Shown here: positions 1-5,731 of the stretch, piece after piece | Layout of the letters: every line of letters starts with the position of its first letter | How positions within the stretch are numbered: the stretch's first letter is position 1 | Source of the DNA: Methanocorpusculum sp. MCE | GTDB lineage: Archaea > Halobacteriota > Methanomicrobia > Methanomicrobiales > Methanocorpusculaceae | DNA: 10,979 bases | Assembly (NCBI GenBank): GCA_003315675.1 | Contig: NIZU01000111.1 | Location: 1-10,979 of the forward strand | Reading direction: 5' to 3' | The notes under the pieces: generated by a model | Databases searched by the model: none | What the model was told of the DNA's origin: nothing | What the model saw: the letters and a program-made list of their open reading frames with translations, nothing else | Made by a program: the position numbers and the translations under genes

Positions 1-92
1 TGGAGTTCGAGGTCGCGGACCCGTTCCATGAGGTCGGCATAGTCGCGTTCGAGTTCTTCGAGGCGTTTTTCCATGTTTTCCTGGGATGTCAT
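1..92 (-). CDS. 5' end of a coiled-coil protein gene, partial (left copy)
   Basis: The reading frame runs off the left window edge. It starts at ATG 92-90; an upstream in-frame ATG lies at 116-114. The visible residues are dominated by Glu, Arg, Leu and Asp in a heptad-like pattern (for example EKRLEELERDYADLMERV), so a coiled-coil N-terminus is likely. I do not recognise the protein. Coiled-coil starts occur in proteasome-activating nucleotidases, but also in many unrelated proteins, so no function is given. The same start is repeated in mirror image at 10888-10979. The alternative upstream start reads Glu as its second residue here and Asp in the right copy, because of the substitution at 111. 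Confidence 0.5.
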   Translation of the reverse strand, partial: MTSQENMEKRLEELERDYADLMERVRDLEL

Positions 93-179
93 GTATAGGA
101 GATTGGCTACCTCCATACCCCCTCACCCCCCCCAAAAAAAGAAGAATACCCATTATTCCTTGACGTTTTTTTTTTAAAT

Positions 180-896
180 TTACACTCTGTTTTGAATCGT
201 TTTCACCTGATAGATATTATAACAAAATGCAGCCAGCATATTTTTCACTCGTACTCTTTGCAGCGTTGTTACCTTTACCAACCCTGCATGAAAAACATTT
301 TTGATCACTACATAGGGTCTCTCGCCCTTTGATCTCTTCCTACTTATTCGCAGATTTCTCAGTTTATCTCGTATGCCAATGGGATGCCCTCTCGCTCCCC
401 TTTTCATTGTGGCACTATATCCCTTGCATTTTGCTCCCTGATATCCCCGATCCCGATAGACCACTTCTCCTTTTTCTGAGAGGTCCACCTGACTATCATG
501 AACATTTGCCGTGGTGGTTTCAATGCGTCGAATAAGATCGTGCGTCGTATCCATGATGGTATGAAGTTTATAGCCATAGTGCATTTTGCCGTTCTTGGAC
601 ATGATTTTTCCATCTTTATCCCGTCGTGTTTTTGCCTGATCTCCTCGCGGCGTGTCTTTCTTACAATGACCGGGTTCAGCATACACAAACGTTGCATCCT
701 GAATCATACCTTGTTCAATTTTCAGACCTTTCAGGTCAAGTTGTCTCTGAAACTCCTGCCAGACCACTGTATCAACGCCAGATTCGGACATGCGCTCCCG
801 AAATAACCAGATCGTTGAATTGTCGGGTATTTTGTCAGGACACCCAAGAGTTCGCAAGATCGAATCTTGCTCACCGTTTCGGGCTAACGCCCTCAC
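180..896 (-). CDS. IS5-family transposase, C-terminal part with the DDE domain (left copy)
   Basis: This 238-residue frame holds the catalytic core of an IS5-type DDE transposase. Visible landmarks are PDKIPDNSTIWLFRERM, the first Asp in MIQDATF, the second Asp in VVYRDRGYQG, and the Glu in RSKGERPYVVIKNVF. It would start at GTG 896-894, which overlaps the TGA stop of the N-terminal frame by four bases (GTGA), so translation could only be by coupled re-initiation. The first 16 codons are not transposase-like: they come from a hairpin-forming insertion shared by both IS copies. In IS5 relatives the two parts form one protein. It differs from the right copy by two residues (Val for Leu after GVDT, Val for Gly after HAGL). 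Whether the split enzyme is active cannot be told from sequence. Confidence 0.85.
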   Translation of the reverse strand: MRALARNGEQDSILRTLGCPDKIPDNSTIWLFRERMSESGVDTVVWQEFQRQLDLKGLKIEQGMIQDATFVYAEPGHCKKDTPRGDQAKTRRDKDGKIMSKNGKMHYGYKLHTIMDTTHDLIRRIETTTANVHDSQVDLSEKGEVVYRDRGYQGAKCKGYSATMKRGARGHPIGIRDKLRNLRISRKRSKGERPYVVIKNVFHAGLVKVTTLQRVRVKNMLAAFCYNIYQVKTIQNRV

Positions 897-898
897 TT
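849..898. other. Hairpin-rich ~50-bp insertion inside the transposase gene (left copy)
   Basis: Between the codons for DRLSF and LGCPDKIPD there are 59 bases, where IS5 relatives have about 9. The excess of about 50 bases is not a multiple of three. It contains two perfect hairpins in a row. On the plus strand these are GCAAGAT-cga-ATCTTGC (854-870) and GGGC-TAAC-GCCC (881-892). The same block is in the right IS copy, so it predates the duplication. It could be a small REP-like or palindromic element that landed in the gene. Edges are approximate, because they depend on the assumed length of the uninterrupted protein. Confidence 0.6.
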
Positions 899-1171
899 AC
901 CATGCCAAAAAGAAAGACGATCATAAATTTCACGTTCAACGGCGAGATCAGACAGATTATACCAGACTTCCAGAAGCTGAATCTTGAACATAAGTATGAC
1001 ATCGACATTGGGATGACCGCCCTTGCCGGATTTATTTGCATACATGGATTCAAGAAGAGGGCGAAACACATCCCAATCAAGTGTTTTACCAACGTCGGAG
1101 AGACGGTCGCCAAGTTTTTCATAACGTTCGTGATATGCCTGGTTGAGACCAAAGCTGCTGAAAGTCCCCAT
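893..1171 (-). CDS. IS5-family transposase, N-terminal part (left copy)
   Basis: This 92-codon frame starts at ATG 1171-1169 and encodes the N-terminal domain typical of IS5-family transposases: an N-terminal FSSFGLNQAYHERYEKLGDRL stretch cut here to LGDRLSDVGKTLDW, then FRPLLESMYANKSGKGGHP, FKIQLLEVWYNLSD and EIYDRLSF. After DRLSF the family normally continues within a few residues to a LGxPDxIPD segment. Here the frame instead reaches a stop after WHGK, and the LGCPDKIPD segment resumes in another frame about 50 bp later. The left copy is open through this whole part. The right copy is not, because of a 10-bp duplication. Confidence 0.8.
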   Translation of the reverse strand: MGTFSSFGLNQAYHERYEKLGDRLSDVGKTLDWDVFRPLLESMYANKSGKGGHPNVDVILMFKIQLLEVWYNLSDLAVEREIYDRLSFWHGK

Positions 1172-1218
1172 ACATACTACTCAACGTACGAAAAGAAAGT
1201 ACTTTCTGTCAAAAAAAA

Positions 1219-1254
1219 GGTTGTTAGAAATTCTCAGGTTGTTAGAAATTCTCT
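1219..1254. repeat. Duplicated IS end, two 18-bp direct copies
   Basis: GGTTGTTAGAAATTCT followed by CA occupies 1219-1236, and the same 16 bases followed by CT occupy 1237-1254. The first copy is the inner end of the left IS, shared with the right IS. The second lies just outside it and has no counterpart beside the right IS. It may be a tandem duplication or the leftover end of an earlier IS event at the same spot. Confidence 0.85.
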
Positions 1255-1350
1255 ATTTTTTCTTTTCTTTAAGACAACTTCATGTATTCGGATAACGAAT
1301 ACTCTGGTATGCGACGCGTATCATATCTCTTTCCCCACACCTGCGATCTG

Positions 1351-1728
1351 ATGTTTGACGTTTACCAGCCCTTTTCCGTATACATGCAGGGAATGACGAA
1401 ACTTGCCGACCGGCAGGACAACTTCAGAACGCCGGCCGGGCCGGTGAAACGGGAGATCGCCGTTTCGATTGCCCACGACCGGCTCGGGTTCGAACGAATC
1501 CGTAAAACCTCACACTTCGAAGACGTTACCGACGAAGCCGATATCCAGATAATCCTCACCGATACGATCCTCAAATCCAGCGGCAGTGTTCCCATGAACG
1601 AACAGAAAATCTTCGTCAAAGGCATCGACAAAGGACCGTTCACGGACGTCTACGTAACAAAATCCCCGGCGATACCCGGTGTATCATCCTTTGATCTAAA
1701 AAAGATCATTCAGGAGCTTTTTGCATGA
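1351..1728 (+). CDS. Uncharacterised archaeal protein, first gene of a two-gene operon
   Basis: I do not recognise this protein. From ATG 1351 it has 125 codons. It is soluble-looking, mixed in charge, with no signal peptide, membrane segment or cysteine cluster. The compositionally convincing part begins around MTKLADRQDNF and continues through KREIAVSIAHDRLGF to a C-terminal FDLKKIIQELF helix. The frame is open further upstream to ATG 1282. The start at 1351 is preferred because an AT-rich box (TATCATAT, 1319-1326) sits about 25 bp before it, as in leaderless archaeal genes; ATG 1393, with CAGGGA before it, is another option. The stop overlaps the next gene's start (ATGA at 1725-1728), so the two are translationally coupled. 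The left IS lies about 115 bp upstream and may have displaced earlier upstream sequence. Confidence 0.7.
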   Translation: MFDVYQPFSVYMQGMTKLADRQDNFRTPAGPVKREIAVSIAHDRLGFERIRKTSHFEDVTDEADIQIILTDTILKSSGSVPMNEQKIFVKGIDKGPFTDVYVTKSPAIPGVSSFDLKKIIQELFA

Positions 1729-2201
1729 CCGAACGCGAGACCGCGGTCGCCGCTCCTTTCCGACACAGAAATGCCGATCATCTCCGTCAGGTTGATCTAA
1801 TCTTCTACTACACGCAGGATAAAAAATGGATGAGCCTGGACAAGGCAAAAAAACTGATTTCCATCGCTGAAAAAACCGGACTCATCAAAAAAGAGAACAC
1901 AGGGGACTACTCGCTTCGTGACGACCTCCGCGAAGTGAAAATCCCGCTCGGGTTTCGCGCGACAGACGAGATCTTTGTCATTGATGAAAGCCAGACGATC
2001 GATACCTTAGAAAAACTCCTAGATGACATCGCTGAAACGGCCAGGATCGAAAAGAAAGACCTCGCCAGCGAGATGGAACGCATCAGAAAACATTTCGACA
2101 ATCTGATCGGGCCAGAGGCGGCGGTCATACTCCTCGCAAAAAAATACCGCGTCGCATATGAACCTTACAAAGCCGATCTTATCAAAAGAATCGAAGAATA
2201 A
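1725..2201 (+). CDS. DUF2240-like archaeal protein
   Basis: This 158-residue protein resembles the archaeal DUF2240 family in overall pattern. It has an opening AAPFRHRNADHL segment, then WMSLDKAKKLISIAEKTGLI, which looks like a winged-helix-type unit, then REVKIPLGFRATDEIF. A Lys/Glu-rich helical C-terminal half follows, with EKKDLASEMERIRKHF and a final AAVILLAKKYRV helix. The family's function is not established; a nucleic-acid-related role is only suggested by the helix-turn-helix look of the middle. It is expressed with the upstream gene (4-bp overlap). It converges on eS6 with only 14 bp between stop codons, in an A/T-rich stretch that probably serves as terminator for both. The family name is from memory of the pattern. 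Confidence 0.75.
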   Translation: MTERETAVAAPFRHRNADHLRQVDLIFYYTQDKKWMSLDKAKKLISIAEKTGLIKKENTGDYSLRDDLREVKIPLGFRATDEIFVIDESQTIDTLEKLLDDIAETARIEKKDLASEMERIRKHFDNLIGPEAAVILLAKKYRVAYEPYKADLIKRIEE

Positions 2202-2222
2202 AAAAATATTGAGATTTATTCT
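2202..2222. terminator. A/T-rich bidirectional stop region between convergent genes
   Basis: The short gap between the DUF2240-like gene and eS6 is almost pure A/T (AAAAAAATATTGAGATTTATT). Archaeal termination often uses oligo-T tracts without a hairpin. The A7 run supplies a T tract for the minus strand transcript, and ATTTATT a weaker one for the plus strand. Confidence 0.35.
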
Positions 2223-2605
2223 GCTGCTGCAGCAAAAATCTCGGTAACCGGTTTTTCACCGTAAACGGTAATTTTTGCATTAACCTGAACGAAGTCAGCA
2301 GCGATCTCGTTTCCGCGCTGGCTCTTTCTTCTTCTCTCGCCGTTGTGGGTTGCATTGAAGCCGAATCCGTCGGAAATCAGAATCCCTCTTCTGCCGTTAC
2401 CCGGAAGGTCCGGGCGTGCAGGAGTTCCGGTTTTGTCGGATCCGCCGGTGATTGTGATCTTATAGCCGCTCATGCCGAACGGAGCGCCGTCAACTTCCGT
2501 GCCGATCTTCTTTCCAAGAAGAGCACCTGCTGCTGCACCCGCTGCATCTATTTTGTACGAAAGACCGGTTTTCGGGTCTGACAGTACGACCTTAAAGTCT
2601 ACCAT
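2216..2605 (-). CDS. rps6e: 30S ribosomal protein eS6 (S6e)
   Basis: This is a small-subunit ribosomal protein of the archaeal/eukaryotic eS6 family, a component of the 30S body. The 129-residue length is usual for archaeal members, which lack the long eukaryotic C-terminal phosphorylated tail. Recognisable family segments are the start MVDFKVVLSDPKTGLSYK, GKKIGTEVDG, GYKITITGGSDKTGTPARPD (residues about 47-66) and the glycine/arginine-rich GNGRRGILISDGFG, followed by GERRRKSQRGNEI. A GAGGAG Shine-Dalgarno-like element lies 13 bases before the ATG. It follows aIF5B on the same strand after 69 bp, and the gap holds AT-rich boxes that could be its own promoter, so it may be transcribed both from aIF5B and separately. 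Confidence 0.97.
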   Translation of the reverse strand: MVDFKVVLSDPKTGLSYKIDAAGAAAGALLGKKIGTEVDGAPFGMSGYKITITGGSDKTGTPARPDLPGNGRRGILISDGFGFNATHNGERRRKSQRGNEIAADFVQVNAKITVYGEKPVTEIFAAAAE

Positions 2606-2674
2606 TGTATATACACATCTCCTCGATATCTATGATGCCGAAGTACCCATATATTTAGTATCTCCACATTTATA
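2606..2674 (-). promoter_or_regulatory. eS6 leader: RBS and possible internal promoter
   Basis: Read on the minus strand, the gap between aIF5B and eS6 contains AGTATAAATG, close to the aIF5B stop, and ACTAAATATATGG. Either could be a TATA box. GAGGAGATG lies just before the eS6 start and GAGGAG is a good Shine-Dalgarno match. A separate promoter is an inference from base composition. Confidence 0.4.
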
Positions 2675-4444
2675 CTACTTGCCCCAGAAAGGCTGTGTTT
2701 TCCGGAAGATGCCGGTGTACTCTTCGAGTGCTTCGACGGTGCCTGCATTTAAATGCGAGAGCATTTCCGTCTCCAAAACCTTCACATGCCGCTCGGGAAT
2801 CGCCACATAAAGCGTCTCGCCGACATTGATCTGTCTGCCGATCGTGACCCCGTCTATCGAAACGGCGACCTCTGCGCCCTCTTTTGCCTCGCCGACACTC
2901 TCTTTGTTGAGTTTGATCTGTTTGATCTCCCCGACGATTTTTCCGTCACGGGTCGCAATACTGACCTTCGGACGCAGTGTCCCCCCTAAAACGCGCACTC
3001 CGACAACCGCCGGACCGCTCATCCTGAAAACACACCCCGGCAGGATGGAAAACTTCGCCGGGAGAACGACCGTCTCGAACTGTTTCGCCTCTTTGGCGCG
3101 GATCATTTCATCACGCCATGCCAGATAATCATCAAGGAGTTTGTAGATGACGCGGTTCGAAAAGATCTTCACATCGACCTCCTCATCCCGAATCATTGCC
3201 TCGGCATCGGGAAGGAGGGGAACGTTAAAACAGAGAGCAACTTTGAAGAGATCCTCCTTGATCACGCTGATGTCGATCAGATCCCGGCGGGACAAGGGAC
3301 CTACGCTCGCACGCATAATCGGGATGTTTTTCGCGTCAAGTTCATTGGATAGGGCCTCCAGTGCACCGATCGTGTCGGCCCGGACGCTGACTCCCACATC
3401 GGAGAGTTTGATGTTGATCTCCTGCATCTCCTCATCGATTTTTGCCAGAACCTCATCATGATCGCCGCGTATCACGCGGATAGGCGAACCCGCAACGATC
3501 GATTCCAGATTCGGCGCGGAAATTTTCACACCGGCTGCCGCCACAACGGATTTTACCCGCATAAACTGATCCTCGATTAAGATCTCCTTCATGGGACGGG
3601 GCTGGAGAAGAGCGCGGACTTTGGTCGAGAGCGCACCTTCGCTGCCGGCGATACCAACCTCATCACCCACACTAATGATACCGTCATACAAAATGACGTC
3701 GAGCGTTGTTCCAAGACCTTTCTCCTCCTTGACATCAAGGACGGTCCCGACACCAGGGCCCGATGTGGTCGTTTTGAGTCCTTCGGTGAGATACCGCTGG
3801 GCGAGTCCGATCATGATCATCAAAAGATCGCCGACCCCTTCGCCCGTCATGCTGCTCACAGGAACGATCACGAGATTACGCTGGAAATCACTCACCCGGT
3901 CGAAACGCTCGGAGTTGAAACCCATCTCCGATAGTTTGCCGACAATTTCATACACCCTGTTTTCACATTCGGTCTGAACCCGTTCGCTCTGATTTTTGTA
4001 TGCAGCCAGAAACGAAGCGTTCGGTGTCGGACGCCAGCCGGGAATCTTGTCGAGTTTGGTTGCTGCGATAACAAACGGCGTTTTACAGGTCCGAAGAATC
4101 TGAAGCGCTTCGATCGTCTGCTGTTTGAACCCTTCATTCACGTCGACAACCAAAATCGCGATATCTGCCAGAGCCCCGCCCCGGGCCCGAAGCGTGGTGA
4201 ATGCATGGTGGCCGGGCGTGTCGATAAACAGCAGTCCCGGGACCGAGGTTTTGAGCCTGCCCAGATCGCCGCTCATTTTTGCAATAGAATCAAACGGAAT
4301 GAGAGTAGCGCCGATATGCTGGGTAATCGCCCCTGCTTCGCCTGCAACAACTTTCGACCCGCGAATACGGTCGAGGAGCGAAGTTTTTCCATGATCTACG
4401 TGCCCCAAAACGCAGACGATGGGAGTTCTGATGTGTTCTTCCAT
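2675..4444 (-). CDS. infB: Translation initiation factor aIF5B (IF2-like GTPase)
   Basis: This is the archaeal homologue of eIF5B and bacterial IF2, a cytoplasmic GTPase that promotes subunit joining and initiator tRNA placement. The 589-residue length matches archaeal aIF5B, which lacks the long bacterial/eukaryotic N-terminal extension. The G domain opens almost at the N-terminus: G1 GHVDHGKT at 14-21, the switch I segment TQHIGAT at 41-47, G3 DTPGHHAF at 75-82 with the catalytic-type His, and G4 TKLD at 129-132. The usual first residue of G4 is Asn; here it is Thr, a tolerated variant in some GTPases. Downstream come the beta-barrel domain 2 (GVGTVLDVKEEKGLGTT), the alpha/beta/alpha domain 3 and a C-terminal barrel ending in GIFRKTQPFWGK. 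The ATG at 4444 places G1 at the expected distance. eS6 follows on the same strand, a pairing of translation genes. Confidence 0.98.
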   Translation of the reverse strand: MEEHIRTPIVCVLGHVDHGKTSLLDRIRGSKVVAGEAGAITQHIGATLIPFDSIAKMSGDLGRLKTSVPGLLFIDTPGHHAFTTLRARGGALADIAILVVDVNEGFKQQTIEALQILRTCKTPFVIAATKLDKIPGWRPTPNASFLAAYKNQSERVQTECENRVYEIVGKLSEMGFNSERFDRVSDFQRNLVIVPVSSMTGEGVGDLLMIMIGLAQRYLTEGLKTTTSGPGVGTVLDVKEEKGLGTTLDVILYDGIISVGDEVGIAGSEGALSTKVRALLQPRPMKEILIEDQFMRVKSVVAAAGVKISAPNLESIVAGSPIRVIRGDHDEVLAKIDEEMQEINIKLSDVGVSVRADTIGALEALSNELDAKNIPIMRASVGPLSRRDLIDISVIKEDLFKVALCFNVPLLPDAEAMIRDEEVDVKIFSNRVIYKLLDDYLAWRDEMIRAKEAKQFETVVLPAKFSILPGCVFRMSGPAVVGVRVLGGTLRPKVSIATRDGKIVGEIKQIKLNKESVGEAKEGAEVAVSIDGVTIGRQINVGETLYVAIPERHVKVLETEMLSHLNAGTVEALEEYTGIFRKTQPFWGK

Positions 4445-4613
4445 GATATTGAATCCCCATTCTCCGATGACTGACCATACAGAGATAAATAGTGATTATC
4501 TATTGGCAGTGCTGGATTATTAATATAAAGGGGACAGAGAAAAGATATGTTAATATCTCTAAACACCATATCTAATAGAGTGTTTGGGCCGGATCGGCAA
4601 AGACATAGCTTCA
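4445..4613. promoter_or_regulatory. Divergent promoter region of infB and tRNA-His
   Basis: This 169-bp gap is strongly AT-rich between two divergent genes. For infB, the minus strand has CTATTTATC (around 4484-4492) about 40-48 bp before the start, a plausible TATA box giving a leader of roughly 15-20 nt. For the tRNA, the plus strand has TATTAATATAAAGG (4518-4531) and CCATATCTAATAG (4566-4578). The second is at a more usual distance from the tRNA 5' end. Assignments rest on composition and spacing only. Confidence 0.45.
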
Positions 4614-4687
4614 GGCTAAGGTAGGGTAGCTGGACATCCTTTAGGATTGTGGATCCTTAGACCCGGGTTCGACCCCCGGCCTTGGCC
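4614..4687 (+). tRNA. tRNA-His (anticodon GTG)
   Basis: A complete cloverleaf can be folded. The acceptor stem is 4615-4621 with 4680-4686 (one G-U pair). The D stem is GGGT (4624-4627) with ATCC (4636-4639). The anticodon loop 4647-4653 has GTG at 4649-4651. The T stem is CCGGG with CCCGG around TTCGACC (4663-4679). The extra 5' G at 4614 opposite C73 (4687) is the identity element special to tRNA-His and supports the call. The outermost anticodon-stem pair is T-T, so that stem has four good pairs. CCA is not encoded and must be added after transcription. No intron is present. Confidence 0.96.
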
Positions 4688-4723
4688 CTTCGTTTTTGAA
4701 AAAAGTTAGGAGTTTTTTGCCGT
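4688..4723. terminator. Oligo-T stops between tRNA-His and the TspO gene
   Basis: Directly after the tRNA the plus strand reads CGTTTTTG and then GTTTTTTGCC, and the complementary strand has an A6 run giving a T6 tract for the opposite direction. Such tracts are the usual archaeal termination signal for tRNA and convergent protein genes. Confidence 0.5.
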
Positions 4724-5215
4724 CTAGTTGATCATCCAGATCGTGGCAGTCAAGACTGTGGCAAAAGACACCCAGAGAAGATACGGGATCAGTAGGTAAG
4801 CTGCTGGACGGCTGACTTTGTAGAAGAAATACATCGTTACGCAGATCATCACAAGCAGAACGGCGATCTCGATCGTTGATCCCAACAGAAGATGCCACCC
4901 AAAGAACATATACGACCACAAGACATTGAGTCCAAGCTGGATCAGAAATATGACTGTAGCGATCTTAACTTCTTTTTTCTCCCATCCTTTTGCAAAGACC
5001 AGACCGGCGGCGATACCCATCAGAATATAAAGAGTCGTCCACACCGGAGCAAACAGATAGTTCGGGGGCTGCCAGGCCGGTTTGATCAGTTCAAGAGCGA
5101 ACCACGAGTCTGGACTGGTGATTGTAACGAGGGTTCCAAGAAACCCGGCAAAAAGAGAGAGTACGGCAAAGCCAATCATAAGATATACCGTACGGGAAGA
5201 GATTTTTGCATTCAT
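4724..5215 (-). CDS. tspO: TspO/MBR family membrane protein
   Basis: This 163-residue protein is a TspO (tryptophan-rich sensory protein / peripheral benzodiazepine receptor) homologue of the cytoplasmic membrane. Five hydrophobic helices can be drawn: about 10-32, 51-75, 82-105, 109-132 and 136-161. Family signatures are KPAWQPPNYLFAPVWTTLY at the start of helix 2, LGLNVLWSYMFFG in helix 3, and YLLIPYLLWVSFATVLT in the last helix. TspO proteins bind porphyrins and are linked to tetrapyrrole handling and oxidative stress; the substrate here is unknown. It lies 74 bp downstream of an HxlR-type regulator on the same strand, so it may be co-transcribed, although an AT-rich box (CATATACTTT, minus strand) about 30 bp before its ATG suggests its own promoter. 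Start at ATG 5215. Confidence 0.93.
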   Translation of the reverse strand: MNAKISSRTVYLMIGFAVLSLFAGFLGTLVTITSPDSWFALELIKPAWQPPNYLFAPVWTTLYILMGIAAGLVFAKGWEKKEVKIATVIFLIQLGLNVLWSYMFFGWHLLLGSTIEIAVLLVMICVTMYFFYKVSRPAAYLLIPYLLWVSFATVLTATIWMIN

Positions 5216-5289
5216 AGTGCTTACTTCGAAGCCAAAGTATATGATGCTGATTTTAGATGCACTTTTCAGAAAAAATCAGAATTGAACCA

Positions 5290-5670
5290 TCAAAGCTTAC
5301 AGAGTTTGCACTCCTGACTGCCGCACGGAATGTTGTCGATCTTCCATATCAATGCCCAGTATTTAATATCACGAATCACCGCAATCAGTTCAACGCCGCT
5401 TTCGGTAAGCGTGTATTCAGATTTTACCGGAACGATTGTTGCATCGATTTTTTTGGAGACGATGTTCTCCGCTTCCAGTTCCTGCAGACGTTCCGAAAGT
5501 ATCTTCGGCGTTATGTCCGGGAGGCTCGCTTTCAGTTCAGAGAATCTCCGCGTATAATTATCCCCTTTATACAACTCCAGAATAATCAGCAGAGTCCATT
5601 TTTTCGTCAGATACCGGACGGTCAGGTTTACGGTGCAGCACTCATCCATAGTATTGTTTTGGAAACTCAT
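5290..5670 (-). CDS. HxlR-family winged-helix transcriptional regulator with a cysteine-rich tail
   Basis: This 126-residue protein is a MarR-like winged-helix DNA-binding regulator of the HxlR family. The family pattern is clear: TVRYLTKKWTLLIILELYKG (about 17-36), then RRFSELKASLPDITPKILSERLQELEAENIV, which includes the recognition helix, then a wing and SEYTLTESGVELIAVI. Cysteines are notable: a pair at 11-12, near the position where redox-sensing HxlR proteins have an N-terminal cysteine, and C116, C121 and C124 in a CX4CX2C tail absent from most family members I know. These may form a thiol switch or bind metal or a cluster; this is inference. ATG 5670 is chosen because the frame's earlier ATG (5703) would overlap the TATA-like promoter region; ATG 5649 is also possible. 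The gene diverges from hcp and is the obvious candidate to regulate it. Confidence 0.9.
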   Translation of the reverse strand: MSFQNNTMDECCTVNLTVRYLTKKWTLLIILELYKGDNYTRRFSELKASLPDITPKILSERLQELEAENIVSKKIDATIVPVKSEYTLTESGVELIAVIRDIKYWALIWKIDNIPCGSQECKLCKL

Positions 5671-5731
5671 GCGTATATTACTTTGTATACATAATATATG
5701 CAATAGTAAAAAGATACTAATGTGAAAAAAG
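5671..5731. promoter_or_regulatory. hxlR-hcp divergent promoter with candidate operator
   Basis: The 61 bp between the two starts holds several symmetric elements. TAGTA (5704-5708) and TACTA (5715-5719) form an inverted repeat with a 6-bp spacer. TGTATACA (5684-5691) is a perfect palindrome. TTACT (5678-5682) also pairs with AGTAA (5705-5709). ATAATATAT (5691-5699) is a likely TATA box for hcp, about 35-40 bp before its ATG. The TAGTA-N6-TACTA element would sit near the hcp transcription start, a place where a bound repressor blocks initiation. TACT/AGTA half-sites resemble boxes described for HxlR-type redox regulators in Bacillus. The regulator assignment is inference. Confidence 0.5.

Larger units (their letters stand above)
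143..1235 (-). mobile_element. IS5-family insertion sequence, left copy
   Basis: The element is about 1.1 kb, with the transposase on the minus strand occupying nearly all of it. The inner end reads GGTTGTTAGAAATTCTC on the plus strand (1219-1235). The outer end near 143 begins AGAATACCC, and the two ends share a weak inverted match (AGAAT, spaced C/A/CC positions, then GAC). Ends are therefore placed to within a few bases only. I could not identify a target-site duplication. That is expected if the copy arose by recombination or duplication, because the identity with the right copy continues past the outer end into host-like sequence. The transposase belongs to the DDE IS5 family and is split into two frames. 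Confidence 0.8.
1..1236. repeat. Left arm of a long inverted repeat
   Basis: This segment is the reverse complement of the right window end (9734-10979). Position i pairs with 10980-i from the window edge to about 1055, then with 10970-i after a 10-bp indel. Differences I saw are substitutions at 111, 277, 767 and 780 (left numbering) and the 10-bp duplication present only on the right. The match stops at 1236. The repeat contains a whole IS5-family element plus about 140 bp of outer flank, so it is larger than the IS itself. The outer limit is not visible because it reaches the window edge. Confidence 0.97.

Noticed and set aside
626..1351. A 241-codon plus-strand frame across the left IS, with mirror frames on the right
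   Set aside because: It is antisense to the transposase, its composition is not protein-like, and it only exists because the opposite strand is coding.
5671..5731. Riboswitch or structured leader upstream of hcp
   Set aside because: The predicted leader is too short and AT-rich for a riboswitch fold. The symmetric elements look like protein-binding DNA sites.
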